From positions 2,666,001-2,730,000 of the forward strand of contig NZ_CP107899.1 in NCBI RefSeq assembly GCF_036013915.1: DNA of 64,000 nucleotides, read 5' to 3'. Made by a program: the position numbers and the translations under genes. The notes beneath the pieces were generated by a model, which saw only the letters and a list, made by a program, of their open reading frames with translations, made no database searches and was not told where the DNA came from. Below are positions 8,032-16,829 of this stretch, in pieces. This DNA comes from Streptomyces sp. NBC_00464 (GTDB taxonomy: Bacteria > Actinomycetota > Actinomycetes > Streptomycetales > Streptomycetaceae). The number at the start of each line of letters is the position of its first letter. Within the stretch, counting starts at the first letter, position 1.

Positions 8032-9633
8032 TCAGCCCTGGTCGATCTCCTTCGCCAGCGCGCTGAAGGCGTCCCAGCCGAGCTTCGGTTTGCCCGGATC
8101 CCACAGCTTCTGGGACGTGGCCCGCAGCGGCATCCGGATGCCCTCGGCCACCTGTGCCGCAGTCTGGGCGTTCGGGAAATCGCCCCAGACCGCGAACCGG
8201 CCGCCGAGGATCTGGTCCGAGTACTTCGCCGGGACGGGGCTCGTGCCGCGCAGGACGAGAGGGGTCCACTGCTCGTAGATGCGCTTGCCGGTGGGGTAGA
8301 CGAAGTTGTTCGGCTGACCGAGCACGTAGTAGAGGAACTCGTCGTTGAGGTTCAGCATCTTGAACCCCTCGCTCAGGTACTGCTCCGGCGGGCGTGCCCC
8401 GTACTCCTTACCCGTCCAGTACTCGATCTCGATGTCCTTGTCGGCCCGGACGGTGCTGTCGCGGAAGAGTCCGTCGTTCCACGCCTTGGGCTGCATGCCG
8501 TGCGGCCGGACCACCGCCGCACGGTCGTTGAGCCACCCGGTGGCGAGGTCCTCGATGCCGGCCTGCGCCCCGTACTTCTTCACGGCCGCGCGTTGCAGCT
8601 GCGGGTACGAGGCGGCGGGATTGCTCACCGTGAGTGCCTGGTACTCGTCGGCGCCCAGATGCCAGTAGGCGCCGCCGAACAGTTCGGTGTACTCGTCCAG
8701 GAGCTCGTCGACGAGCTTTGCCGCGCCGGGCTTGGAGATGTCGAGCGATCCCTTCGAGGGCACGCCCGAGACGTTGTACAGCTGGAGGTCGGGGTGGGCG
8801 GCCAGCACCGCCCCGAGGTGGCCCGGGGAGTCGATCTCCGGGACGACCTCGATGTGCAGCCGGCCGGCCAGGGCGACGATGCGCCGGACCTCGGCCTTGG
8901 TCAGGTGCTCGGGCGACACCACCTCGGGGTGGGTGTCGGACTCGATGCGGAAGGCCTGGTCGTCGGAGAAGTGCAGACCGAGCTGGTTGAGCTTGATGTC
9001 GGCCATGTCGCGCAGCCGGTCCTCGATCCAGCCGGCGCTGTAGTGCTTGCGCGCGATGTCGAGGTTGAGCCCGCGCTGCGGGCGGTCGGGGCGGTCGCGC
9101 ACCTCTCCCTCGGGCATGGTGCCGTCGGCGCGCACGGACTGCTTGAGGGTGCGGGTCCCGTAGAAGACCCCCGCCTCGCCGGGTCCGCTGATCGTGACGC
9201 GTCCGTCGTGGGTCCTCAGGGTGTACGCCTCCGGCCCGCCCCCGGCCTTCGGGTTCAGGGCCAGTTCCACGTCGCCCGCACGGGCGGGGACCTCGCCCCG
9301 GTAGCTGATTTTCAGCTCACCGGCGAGCAGCTGCCCCTCGTCGGCGAGCCCCTTGTCGCCCTTGCCGATCACCACGCCGCTGCTCTTCCCGGGGCGCCAG
9401 CCCGGGCCGTGGGCGGGGGTGTGCTCCCGTACGGCGGGGATGGTGCGGGGTGTCTTCGAGAGCGGGTAGCTCCGGGTCGGGGACGGTTTGGGGGACGCGG
9501 ACGGTGACGACGCCGAGCGGGACGTCTCGGAGCCGTTCCGGTGTTCGGTGCCGGAGCTGTCGCAGCCGGCGACGGTGACGGTCGCCGCGGCCACCGCCGT
9601 AACGGCCATGAGGGCGCCGCGAGAGGGTGCCAT
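8032..9633 (-). CDS. GH20 beta-N-acetylhexosaminidase lipoprotein
   Basis: A 533-residue secreted enzyme that removes terminal GlcNAc/GalNAc from chitin-derived or glycoconjugate oligosaccharides. The N-terminus is a lipoprotein signal with the lipidated Cys at residue 24 (TVTVAGC), followed by a Ser/Pro linker to about 60, a GH20b-type domain (about 65-180) and the GH20 barrel from about 185. The catalytic Asp-Glu pair is visible at 329-330 (HLGADEYQ). Other family landmarks are RGLNLDIARKHY, LHFSDDQAFR and VVPEIDSPGHLGA. Two Trp-containing segments of the barrel follow (YWTGKEYG, WGDFPNAQTA). It appears monocistronic. I looked for a DasR site upstream and did not find one. Confidence 0.93.
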   Translation of the reverse strand: MAPSRGALMAVTAVAAATVTVAGCDSSGTEHRNGSETSRSASSPSASPKPSPTRSYPLSKTPRTIPAVREHTPAHGPGWRPGKSSGVVIGKGDKGLADEGQLLAGELKISYRGEVPARAGDVELALNPKAGGGPEAYTLRTHDGRVTISGPGEAGVFYGTRTLKQSVRADGTMPEGEVRDRPDRPQRGLNLDIARKHYSAGWIEDRLRDMADIKLNQLGLHFSDDQAFRIESDTHPEVVSPEHLTKAEVRRIVALAGRLHIEVVPEIDSPGHLGAVLAAHPDLQLYNVSGVPSKGSLDISKPGAAKLVDELLDEYTELFGGAYWHLGADEYQALTVSNPAASYPQLQRAAVKKYGAQAGIEDLATGWLNDRAAVVRPHGMQPKAWNDGLFRDSTVRADKDIEIEYWTGKEYGARPPEQYLSEGFKMLNLNDEFLYYVLGQPNNFVYPTGKRIYEQWTPLVLRGTSPVPAKYSDQILGGRFAVWGDFPNAQTAAQVAEGIRMPLRATSQKLWDPGKPKLGWDAFSALAKEIDQG

Positions 9634-9984
9634 CAGTCAGAAACCTCCGGTTTCATGGAGAAAAAGAGCAGAAGGGAGAGAAAGAGATCTGATGCAGGGA
9701 GATAGCCGGGCATTCTCCTCGCCCATTCGTCCCTCACGCATCGTGAAACTCTCCCGTCCGGGTGAAATTCGCGCATCCGTCGGACGGCCGTTGCCCGGCG
9801 TCGCTAGCTTTGAGGCACATTCGTCTCTCCCTTCACCCTGCATCCACCTGGTCTCTCCGGTCCCTCCCCACTCCAGGTTCACAGATGCCGTTGATTCGAG
9901 GAGCCCACGCTGTCCAGGTCCAGCGAGTCCCACGCCGGCCTCCCCGAGCAGCCGCCCCCGTCCGCCCCGCGCAACGCCGTACCC
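9634..9984. other. Intergenic region between divergent GH20 and uraD genes
   Basis: About 350 bases separating two divergently read genes, so it must hold both promoters. It is locally less GC-rich near 9655-9690 (a purine-rich run on the plus strand). I see no strong palindrome, no DasR-like 16-mer and no terminator. The long frames crossing it on either strand are Arg/Pro-rich and have no family resemblance, so I treat it as non-coding. Confidence 0.5.
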
Positions 9985-10488
9985 GTGCAGAGCTGCGGAC
10001 CCGTGCCCGACCGCACCCCTTCCGGCCCAGGCGGCCTGCGGCGTCTCAACACCGCCCCCGCCGCCGATGCCGAGGCCGCCCTGCTGGAGTGCTACGGCAG
10101 CCACCGCTGGGCCGAGCGGCTGGCCGGCCACCGCCCGTACCCGGATCTGGGCGCGCTCCTCGCCGCCGCCGACGAGGCGGGCTACGACCTCTCCCCCACC
10201 GAGCGCGCCGAGGCGCTCGCCGTCGAGGCCGCCCCGGGGCTGCACCCGGACGCGCCGCACTCCGCCCATCTCGCGCTGGCCGCCGCGCACGCCGCGTACG
10301 AATGCAAATTCGGTCATGTCTTCGTGATCTGCCTGGACGGCTTCCGGCCCGCCGAACACCCCGACCAGGTGCTGGCCGGCATCCGCGCCCGGCTGGGGCA
10401 CGAACCCGAACAGGAGCGGGTGGTGACGGCCGACGAGATGCGGCGACTCGCCCGAGGTCGCATCATCGAGCTGGTATCGAGTCAGTAA
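9985..10488 (+). CDS. uraD: 2-oxo-4-hydroxy-4-carboxy-5-ureidoimidazoline decarboxylase
   Basis: A 167-residue OHCU decarboxylase, which converts the second intermediate of urate oxidation to S-allantoin in purine catabolism. The family pattern is clear: LRRLNTAPAADAEAALLECYG near the start, SHRWAERLAGHRPY (the catalytic His region in known UraD proteins), a middle helix pair, then FGHVFVICLDG and the C-terminal ILAGIRARLGHEPEQER-type helix. The start is a GTG about 17 residues before the conserved region, without an obvious Shine-Dalgarno, so the exact start is uncertain. No other urate-pathway gene is in the window. A possible regulator is not evident. Confidence 0.85.
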   Translation: MQSCGPVPDRTPSGPGGLRRLNTAPAADAEAALLECYGSHRWAERLAGHRPYPDLGALLAAADEAGYDLSPTERAEALAVEAAPGLHPDAPHSAHLALAAAHAAYECKFGHVFVICLDGFRPAEHPDQVLAGIRARLGHEPEQERVVTADEMRRLARGRIIELVSSQ

Positions 10489-10730
10489 CGGGTTGGCAGA
10501 CGGCCCTGACGTGCGGATCCCCGGCCACAGGCCGGTCGAGAGGCCCGTCGGAGCACCGCTATAGCCCGTACGTGCCTGTTTGATTGCCACTTTGATCACA
10601 CCAGAGGCCCCGGCGCGAACGAACCGACAAACCGTCGCTACGATGGCCGGGGCCGGTGGACCGTACCCGGCCGGGTCAGACCGACAGTCAAGCCGGCCGA
10701 CCCCAATCCCCGCTCCCGGAGGGTTCTTCC

Positions 10731-11111
10731 GTGCCGGCTGGAACGCTGTACCGCGGCCGGGAAGGCATGTGGTCCTGGGTGGCTCATCGAGTCACCGGTG
10801 TCCTCATTTTCTTCTTCCTGTTCGTACATGTCCTGGACACCGCACTCGTCCGCGTCTCCCCCGAGGCATACGACGACGTCGTGTCCACGTACAAGACGCC
10901 GATCGTCGCGCTCCTCGAATACGGCCTGGTGGCCGCGATTCTCTTCCACGCGCTGAACGGTCTGCGCATCGTCGCCGTGGACTTCTGGGCCAAGGGCCCG
11001 CGCGTTCAGAAGCAGATGCTCTGGGCCGTGCTGGGTATCTGGATCGTGCTGATGGTCGGGGCCCTGTACCCCGTCCTCGGCCACGCCGTACGCGAAGTAT
11101 TCGGGAGCTGA
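10731..11111 (+). CDS. sdhC: Succinate dehydrogenase cytochrome b subunit
   Basis: A 126-residue membrane anchor of respiratory complex II. Three transmembrane helices are visible (about 15-38, 60-80, 95-118). The motif SWVAHRVTGVLIFF is typical of the quinone-site helix, and FHALNGLRI supplies the His expected to ligate heme b. I chose the GTG at 10731 because GGAGGG lies eight bases upstream and this gives the usual length; a longer frame adds a polar, low-complexity leader. It heads the sdhCDAB operon, with the sdhD start five bases after its stop. The 240 bases upstream after uraD must hold the promoter. Confidence 0.93.
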   Translation: MPAGTLYRGREGMWSWVAHRVTGVLIFFFLFVHVLDTALVRVSPEAYDDVVSTYKTPIVALLEYGLVAAILFHALNGLRIVAVDFWAKGPRVQKQMLWAVLGIWIVLMVGALYPVLGHAVREVFGS

Positions 11112-11116
11112 GGCCA

Positions 11117-11590
11117 ATGTCCACCGAGACTTCCGCGATCGGCGACGTCGAAGGCTCCGCCCTCTACGACGTCGACAACCCCGCGCCCGTGATCGAGCCG
11201 CCGCGCAAGCGGACCGGCAAGACCCCCAAGGGCTCGCGCACCAACTTCGAGATGTACGCCTGGCTCTTCATGCGCCTGTCGGGCATCGTGCTGGTCGTCC
11301 TGGTCCTGGGCCACCTGCTGATCCAGCTGGTGCTGGACGGCGGCGTCTCCAAGATCGGCTTCGCCTTCGTGGCGGGCCGCTGGGCCTCGCCGTTCTGGCA
11401 GGTCTGGGACCTGGCGATGCTGTGGCTCGCCATGCTGCACGGCGCCAACGGTCTCCGTACGGTCATCAACGACTACGCCGAGCGGGACAACACCCGCTTC
11501 TGGCTGAAGATGCTGCTGTACACCGCCACGGTGTTCACCGTCCTGCTGGGCACGCTGGTGATCTTCACCTTCGACCCGAACATCCGCTAG
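11117..11590 (+). CDS. sdhD: Succinate dehydrogenase hydrophobic membrane anchor
   Basis: A 157-residue protein with a polar N-terminal tail (about 45 residues) and three transmembrane helices. YAWLFMRLSGIVLVVLVLGH corresponds to the first helix, and MLHGANGLRTVINDYAE carries the His-Gly-x-Asn-Gly-Leu-Arg motif paired with that of SdhC in heme and quinone binding. With SdhC it anchors the catalytic SdhAB pair to the cytoplasmic membrane. It sits five bases after sdhC and 30 bases before sdhA, inside the operon. Confidence 0.93.
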   Translation: MSTETSAIGDVEGSALYDVDNPAPVIEPPRKRTGKTPKGSRTNFEMYAWLFMRLSGIVLVVLVLGHLLIQLVLDGGVSKIGFAFVAGRWASPFWQVWDLAMLWLAMLHGANGLRTVINDYAERDNTRFWLKMLLYTATVFTVLLGTLVIFTFDPNIR

Positions 11591-11620
11591 GCGCCGGGCC
11601 CGAAGGACCAGAGGTAAACC

Positions 11621-13375
11621 ATGCAGATTCACACGTACGACACCGTCATCGTCGGCGCCGGCGGCGCCGGCATGCGCGCGGCCATCGAGTCGACCAAGCG
11701 CAGCCGCACCGCCGTGCTGACCAAGCTCTATCCCACCCGCTCCCACACGGGCGCGGCGCAGGGCGGCATGGCCGCCGCGCTCGCCAACGTGGAGGAGGAC
11801 AACTGGGAGTGGCACACCTTCGACACGATCAAGGGCGGCGACTACCTGGTCGACCAGGACGCCGCCGAGATCCTGGCGAAGGAGGCCATCGACGCCGTTC
11901 TCGACCTGGAGAAGATGGGCCTGCCGTTCGGCCGTACGCCGGAGGGCAAGATCGACCAGCGCCGCTTCGGCGGTCACTCCCGCAACCACGGTGAGGCCCC
12001 CGTCCGTCGCGCCTGCTACTCGGGCGACCGCACCGGCCACATGATCCTCCAGACGCTGTACCAGAACTGCGTCAAGGAGGGCGTGGAGTTCTTCAACGAG
12101 TTCTACGTCCTGGACCAGCTGGTCGTCGAGGAGGACGGCGTCAAGAAGTCCGCCGGCGTCGTCGCCTACGAGCTGGCAACCGGCGAGATCCACGTCTTCC
12201 GGGCGAAGTCGGTCATCTACGCCTCGGGCGGCACCGGCAAGTTCTTCAAGGTGACGTCGAACGCGCACACCCTGACCGGTGACGGCCAGGCCGCCTGCTA
12301 CCGCCGGGGTCTGCCGCTGGAGGACATGGAGTTCTTCCAGTTCCACCCGACCGGCATCTGGCGCATGGGCATCCTGCTGACGGAGGGCGCCCGCGGTGAG
12401 GGCGGCATCCTCCGCAACAAGGACGGCGAGCGCTTCATGGAGAAGTACGCGCCCGTCATGAAGGACCTCGCGTCCCGTGACGTCGTGTCCCGCTCCATCT
12501 ACACCGAGATCCGTGAGGGCCGCGGCTGCGGTCCCGAGGGCGACCACGTCTACCTGGACCTGACGCACCTGCCGCCGGAGCAGCTGGACGCCAAGCTCCC
12601 GGACATCACGGAGTTCGCGCGTACGTACCTCGGCATCGAGCCCTACACGGACCCGATCCCGATCCAGCCGACCGCGCACTACGCCATGGGCGGCATCCCG
12701 ACCAACGTCGAGGGCGAGGTCCTGGCCGACAACACCACCGTCGTCCCGGGCCTGTACGCCGCCGGCGAGGTCGCCTGTGTGTCGGTGCACGGCGCCAACC
12801 GCCTCGGCACCAACTCGCTGCTCGACATCAACGTCTTCGGACGCCGGTCGGGCATCGCCGCCGCCGAGTACGCCGCGAAGAACGATCTCATCGAGCTTCC
12901 CGAGAACCCGGCGCAGCAGGTCGTCGACCAGGTCGAGCGGCTGCGCGACTCCACGGGCACCGAGCGCGTCTCGGCGATCCGGCTGGAGCTGCAGGAGTGC
13001 ATGGACGCCAACGTGATGGTGTTCCGCACCGAGCAGACGATCAAGACCGCGGTCGACAAGATCGCGGAGCTGCGCGAGCGCTACCTCGACGTGTCCATCC
13101 AGGACAAGGGCAAGCGGTTCAACACGGACCTGCTGGAGGCCATCGAGCTGGGCAACCTGCTCGACCTGGCCGAGGTCATGGCGACGTCGGCGCTGGCCCG
13201 CAAGGAGTCGCGCGGCGGTCACTACCGCGAGGACTACCCGAACCGCGACGACGTCAACTTCATGCGCCACACCATGGCGTACCGCGAGGTCGCCGACGAC
13301 GGCACCGAGTCGATCCGGCTGGACTACAAGCCGGTCGTCCAGACCCGCTACCAGCCGATGGAGCGTAAGTACTGA
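11621..13375 (+). CDS. sdhA: Succinate dehydrogenase flavoprotein subunit
   Basis: A 584-residue flavoprotein that oxidises succinate to fumarate in the TCA cycle. The FAD dinucleotide fold opens with VIVGAGGAGMRAAI. SHTGAAQGGMAAAL contains the His that carries covalent FAD in this family. Substrate-site motifs are visible at HPTGIW, EGARGEGG and NRLGTNSLLD, and HYAMGGIPTN lies near residue 350. Length is normal for an actinobacterial SdhA. The stop codon overlaps the sdhB ATG by one base (TGATG), which implies translational coupling. Confidence 0.97.
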   Translation: MQIHTYDTVIVGAGGAGMRAAIESTKRSRTAVLTKLYPTRSHTGAAQGGMAAALANVEEDNWEWHTFDTIKGGDYLVDQDAAEILAKEAIDAVLDLEKMGLPFGRTPEGKIDQRRFGGHSRNHGEAPVRRACYSGDRTGHMILQTLYQNCVKEGVEFFNEFYVLDQLVVEEDGVKKSAGVVAYELATGEIHVFRAKSVIYASGGTGKFFKVTSNAHTLTGDGQAACYRRGLPLEDMEFFQFHPTGIWRMGILLTEGARGEGGILRNKDGERFMEKYAPVMKDLASRDVVSRSIYTEIREGRGCGPEGDHVYLDLTHLPPEQLDAKLPDITEFARTYLGIEPYTDPIPIQPTAHYAMGGIPTNVEGEVLADNTTVVPGLYAAGEVACVSVHGANRLGTNSLLDINVFGRRSGIAAAEYAAKNDLIELPENPAQQVVDQVERLRDSTGTERVSAIRLELQECMDANVMVFRTEQTIKTAVDKIAELRERYLDVSIQDKGKRFNTDLLEAIELGNLLDLAEVMATSALARKESRGGHYREDYPNRDDVNFMRHTMAYREVADDGTESIRLDYKPVVQTRYQPMERKY

Positions 13376-14151
13376 TGGCTACCCCCACCCTGGAAAAGGC
13401 CGACAAGGCTCCCGAGCCCGAGGCCGGTTTCGCCGACTCGCCGTACATCACGGCGACCTTCCGGATCCGGCGGTTCAACCCGGAGGTCTCCGACGAGGCC
13501 CAGTGGCAGGACTTCCAGATCGAGATCGACCCGAAGGAGCGTGTGCTCGACGCCCTTCACAAGATCAAGTGGGAGACCGACGGCACGCTGACGTTCCGCC
13601 GCTCCTGCGCGCACGGCATCTGCGGTTCGGACGCCATGCGGATCAACGGCAAGAACAGGCTCGCCTGCAAGACGCTGATCAAGGACCTGAGCCCGGAGAA
13701 GCCGATCACGATCGAGGCCATCAAGGGCCTCACGGTCCTCAAGGACCTCGTGGTCGACATGGACCCGTTCTTCCAGGCCTACCGCGACGTCATGCCCTTC
13801 CTCATCACCAAGGGGAACGAGCCGACCCGCGAGCGTCTGCAGTCCCCCGAGGAGCGCGAGCGCTTCGACGACACCACCAAGTGCATCCTGTGTGCCGCGT
13901 GCACGTCCTCGTGCCCGGTGTTCTGGAACGACGGCCAGTACTTCGGCCCGGCGGCGATCGTCAACGCGCACCGCTTCATCTTCGACTCGCGTGACGAGGG
14001 CGGCGAGCAGCGCCTGGAGATCCTCAACGACCGTGACGGGGTGTGGCGTTGCCGCACCACCTTCAACTGCACGGACGCCTGCCCGCGTGGCATCGAGGTC
14101 ACGAAGGCGATCCAGGAGGTCAAGCGCGCGCTGATCACGCGTCGCTTCTGA
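13375..14151 (+). CDS. sdhB: Succinate dehydrogenase iron-sulfur subunit
   Basis: A 258-residue electron-transfer subunit linking SdhA flavin to quinone. The plant-type [2Fe-2S] motif is RRSCAHGICGSDAMRING followed by the distal Cys in LACKT. The [4Fe-4S] and [3Fe-4S] ligands are in CILCAACTSSCPVFW and CTDACPRGIEV. Length and motif order are standard. It closes the sdhCDAB operon; a strong hairpin terminator begins 28 bases after the stop codon. Confidence 0.96.
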   Translation: MATPTLEKADKAPEPEAGFADSPYITATFRIRRFNPEVSDEAQWQDFQIEIDPKERVLDALHKIKWETDGTLTFRRSCAHGICGSDAMRINGKNRLACKTLIKDLSPEKPITIEAIKGLTVLKDLVVDMDPFFQAYRDVMPFLITKGNEPTRERLQSPEERERFDDTTKCILCAACTSSCPVFWNDGQYFGPAAIVNAHRFIFDSRDEGGEQRLEILNDRDGVWRCRTTFNCTDACPRGIEVTKAIQEVKRALITRRF

Positions 14152-14178
14152 CCCGTCTGTCGCTCCCGTAGCAACCAA

Positions 14179-14221
14179 GGGGCCCCGTCCTCCGCACTGT
14201 TCGTGCGGAAGGCGGGGCCCC
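14179..14221 (+). terminator. sdh operon terminator
   Basis: An inverted repeat with GGGGCCCCG on the left and CGGGGCCCC on the right, continuing inward through CCGCAC/GTGCGG around a five-base loop, with one internal mismatch. It lies 28 bases after the sdhB stop. There is no long U tract, as is usual in Streptomyces. Confidence 0.85.
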
Positions 14222-14341
14222 TCGGCTGTGCCGTCCGGCCGGGTGGCGGTACCGTCGTGCGGAACCGGACGTCGGTTCGCCGCCCACGGTGCAGTGAGGC
14301 CGCAGGCACGGGGTGCACAGTTTGATCGAGAGCGGGGAACG

Positions 14342-14920
14342 TTGAGCGATCCGAATCCGTACGCGGATGACTCATACAAGTGGGGACCTCCCCAGCAGCC
14401 GGGCGGTCCGCCCACCGTCCCGGATGCCCAGGGCTACGGCTACCCGGCGGCCGGGAACCCGGGCTACGGCTACCCGCAGCCCGAGTCCGCACCCGGCTAC
14501 GGCTATCCGGCAGGTCCTCCGACGACGCCGGGCTACGGGTATCCGGGGCAGCAGGGCATGGTTCCGGCGGGCGGCGGGGCACCGATGCTGTCGCTCGGCG
14601 ACATCACGGTCATGAACGACTCCATCGTGACGCCGTCCGGGACGATGCCCCTCAAGGGTGCGGTGTGGACGGCCACGGACATGTCGCGCACCGAGGAGAA
14701 GATCCCCACGGTGGGGATCGTGCTGGCCATCGTCTTCGCCCTGCTGTGCCTGATCGGTCTGCTCTTCCTTCTGATGAAGGAGAAGAAGACGACCGGATTC
14801 ATCCAGGTCACGGTGACCAGCGGCGGCCGCCACCACTCGACGATGATCCCGGCCATGGGCCCGGAAACCTTCCAGATGGTGATGGCCCAGGTCAACACGG
14901 CCCGCTCGATGAGCGTCTGA
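14342..14920 (+). CDS. Membrane protein with Tyr-Gly-Tyr-Pro repeats
   Basis: A 192-residue protein starting at TTG (LSDPNPYADDSYKWG). The first 80 residues are disordered and contain four spaced GYGYP repeats. A soluble core follows (LSLGDITVMNDSIVTPSGTMPLKG), then one transmembrane helix (about 120-142) and a positively charged C-terminal domain ending in NTARSMSV. The TTG is preferred because the frame upstream is low-complexity and the usual family N-terminus is SDPNPY. The function is unknown; similar proteins are common in streptomycetes. It lies directly downstream of the sdh terminator and is probably a separate unit. Confidence 0.75.
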   Translation: MSDPNPYADDSYKWGPPQQPGGPPTVPDAQGYGYPAAGNPGYGYPQPESAPGYGYPAGPPTTPGYGYPGQQGMVPAGGGAPMLSLGDITVMNDSIVTPSGTMPLKGAVWTATDMSRTEEKIPTVGIVLAIVFALLCLIGLLFLLMKEKKTTGFIQVTVTSGGRHHSTMIPAMGPETFQMVMAQVNTARSMSV

Positions 14921-14983
14921 CGGTCACTCCCGGGGCCGGCCGCGGTGTTCCCGCGCGCCGGCTCCCGCGTCACCCGGGGCGGC

Positions 14984-15493
14984 TCAGTCCCATTCCGCGC
15001 CGCCCTTGTGCTCCGCGACGACCATGATGCGTCGCAGCATGTCGTTGAGCAGCCTGCGTTCGTCCTTGGGAAGGACGCCCAACAGGCGCTCCTCCTCGTG
15101 CCCGAGGAACTTCATCGCACCGATCCAGGTCGCACGGCCCTCGTCGGTCAGCTCCACGTCGACGCGGCGCCGGTCGGTGGTGGAGGGCGTCCGGCGGACG
15201 AATCCGCGGCGCTCCAGGGCGTCCAGCCGGCCGGTGACGGAGGCGGGCGCGAGGTCGAGGTCGGCGGCGAGCTCCGAGGGGGCGGCCTTGCCGCCGCGGC
15301 CGGCGAGCTTGTGCAGGGTGTCGAACTCCTGGCGGTCCAGGTCGAAGTCGACCAGGGACTGCTCGCGGACCCGGCGCAGATGGACGGAGAGCTTCTTCAT
15401 CCGGGTCACCGCGCCCTCGACATCGGGGTCGAGTTCGGGAAGTACCGGCTTCCACCGCTCCACGTGGCCGTCGGTCCAGTCGCGTTGCTGCAT
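14984..15493 (-). CDS. MarR-family transcriptional repressor
   Basis: A 169-residue winged-helix regulator. Residues 45-120 contain the helix-turn-helix (DLDRQEFDTLHKLAGR, APSELAADLDLAPASVTGRLDALERRGFV) followed by the wing RRTPSTTDRRRVDVELTDEG, a standard MarR arrangement. I chose the ATG before QQRDWTDGHVERW, which gives the usual length; a longer frame would run across the operator region. The gene is divergent from an MFS transporter, and the 87 bases between them contain tandem palindromes that are very likely its operator. The simplest reading is ligand-relieved repression of both itself and the exporter. Confidence 0.88.
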   Translation of the reverse strand: MQQRDWTDGHVERWKPVLPELDPDVEGAVTRMKKLSVHLRRVREQSLVDFDLDRQEFDTLHKLAGRGGKAAPSELAADLDLAPASVTGRLDALERRGFVRRTPSTTDRRRVDVELTDEGRATWIGAMKFLGHEEERLLGVLPKDERRLLNDMLRRIMVVAEHKGGAEWD

Positions 15494-15534
15494 GGGCCAC
15501 AGCCTACGCCGCACCCCTACACACTTCGGAAGTT

Positions 15535-15571
15535 TATATTTCGTTGACGAATAGTTCGGTAACGAAATATA
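15535..15571. promoter_or_regulatory. Tandem MarR operator
   Basis: A perfect 11-base inverted repeat, TATATTTCGTT at 15535-15545 and AACGAAATATA at 15561-15571, encloses two 12-base palindrome-like boxes, TTCGTTGACGAA (15540-15551) and TTCGGTAACGAA (15555-15566), offset by 15 bases. It is strikingly AT-rich for this genome and lies between the divergent MarR and MFS genes, ending 10 bases before the MFS start. Confidence 0.75.
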
Positions 15572-15580
15572 TTCCCGCCC

Positions 15581-16819
15581 ATGTCGCACCCCTTACGCAC
15601 CCGTTCCTTCCGCCTCCTCTTCATCGGGCGCAGCCTCTCCCTCCTCGGCGACGCCGCGATTCCGGCCGCGCTCAGCATCGCCGTCTACCTGGCCACCGGC
15701 TCGACCGGCGACCTCGCCCTGGTACTCGCCTGCGCGATGGTGCCCAAGTTGCTCCTGCTGCCGCTCGGCGGGGTGGCCGGAGACCGCTTCAACGCCCGCA
15801 CGGTCGCGCTGACCACCGATCTCGTACGGTGCGCCACCCAGCTCTTCGTCGGTGCCGAGCTGCTCTCCGGAACGCCCGCGCTGTGGCAGATCGCCGTGGC
15901 CGAGGCGATCGGCGGCGCCGCCGGAGCCTTCTCGATGCCGACCACCTCGCCACTGATCCGCGGCACCGTGGACGAGGCCGGGCTGCTGCGCGCCAACACC
16001 CTGATGGCCGTGGTCAGCAGCACGGCCCGGATCGGCGGCCCCGCCGTCGCCGGGGCCCTGGTGTTCACCGCGGGGCCGGGCTGGGCCTTCGTCCTGGACG
16101 GCGCCAGCTTCGCGGTGAGCGCCGCGCTGCTGGCCGCGATCGATGTCCGGCACGTCCCCATCCCTCGGCGCTCGGTGATCGCCGACCTCAAGGAGGGCTG
16201 GGGCGAGGTCCGGAGCCGTGACTGGTACTGGACGAGCCTGATCGCGCACGCCGTCTGGAACGGCGCGGCCGCCGTCCTGATGACGCTGGGCCCGGCGCTG
16301 TTCCTGCGCGATATGGGCGGCAAGGGCGCCTGGGTCGCCTTCCTCCAGACCGGAGCCGTCGGCCTGCTGCTCGGCTCACTGGTGGCCGGCCGGGCCCGGC
16401 CGCGCCGCCCGGTCCTGATCGCCAACCTGGGCCTCGCCCTCTACGCGCTCCCGCTCTGCCTGCTGGCCGCGCACACCCCCGTCCCCGTGGCCGTCATCGC
16501 GTACGGGATCGCGCTGGCCGGACTCGGCTTCCTCAACCCGGTCTGGGAGACGGCCGTCCAGTCCGCCGTCCCCGCACACGCGCTGGCCCGGGTGACCTCG
16601 TACGACTGGCTGCTCTCGCTCGGCGCGATGCCGCTGGGCTACGCCCTGGCCCCGCTCGCCGACTCCGCATGGGGCCCCGAAGTCCCGCTGGCCGTGGCCG
16701 GGTTGATGGTCGGCGCGGCCTGCCTGGCCACTGCGGCCGTGCCGGGCGTACGGAACTTCGGAGCTTCCTCCGCCGCACCCGCGAAGAACGTGACGGCCAC
16801 CACCGAAGCCTCGGCTTGA
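15581..16819 (+). CDS. MFS transporter under MarR control, with TTA codon
   Basis: A 412-residue major facilitator with about 10-12 transmembrane helices. The first transmembrane hairpin contains the MFS-like loop LLPLGGVAGDRFNARTVALTTD (between helices 2 and 3). It resembles drug-efflux members such as the macrolide-export type, but the substrate cannot be read from sequence. Codon 5 is TTA, the rare leucine codon whose translation in Streptomyces needs the bldA tRNA, so expression may be tied to development or stationary phase. The start is ATG 10 bases after the MarR operator with no clear Shine-Dalgarno. The stop codon lies inside the next promoter's operator. Confidence 0.88.
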   Translation: MSHPLRTRSFRLLFIGRSLSLLGDAAIPAALSIAVYLATGSTGDLALVLACAMVPKLLLLPLGGVAGDRFNARTVALTTDLVRCATQLFVGAELLSGTPALWQIAVAEAIGGAAGAFSMPTTSPLIRGTVDEAGLLRANTLMAVVSSTARIGGPAVAGALVFTAGPGWAFVLDGASFAVSAALLAAIDVRHVPIPRRSVIADLKEGWGEVRSRDWYWTSLIAHAVWNGAAAVLMTLGPALFLRDMGGKGAWVAFLQTGAVGLLLGSLVAGRARPRRPVLIANLGLALYALPLCLLAAHTPVPVAVIAYGIALAGLGFLNPVWETAVQSAVPAHALARVTSYDWLLSLGAMPLGYALAPLADSAWGPEVPLAVAGLMVGAACLATAAVPGVRNFGASSAAPAKNVTATTEASA

Positions 16820-16829
16820 ACATGTTCAA
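16816..16829. promoter_or_regulatory. Upstream TetR-type operator (O1)
   Basis: A perfect 14-base palindrome, TTGAACATGTTCAA, overlapping both the MFS stop codon and the -35 box of the next promoter. It shares its half-sites (TTGAAC/GTTCAA) with a second palindrome at 16860-16873. Confidence 0.75.

Noticed and set aside
9634..9984. A DasR operator for the GH20 gene
   Set aside because: The best candidate, near 9847, matches only about half of the known 16-base dre consensus, so it is not supported.
11006..13270. A 754-codon minus-strand frame across sdhDA
   Set aside because: It covers complete, motif-bearing sdh genes, is low-complexity Val/Arg/Leu text, and has no ribosome site.
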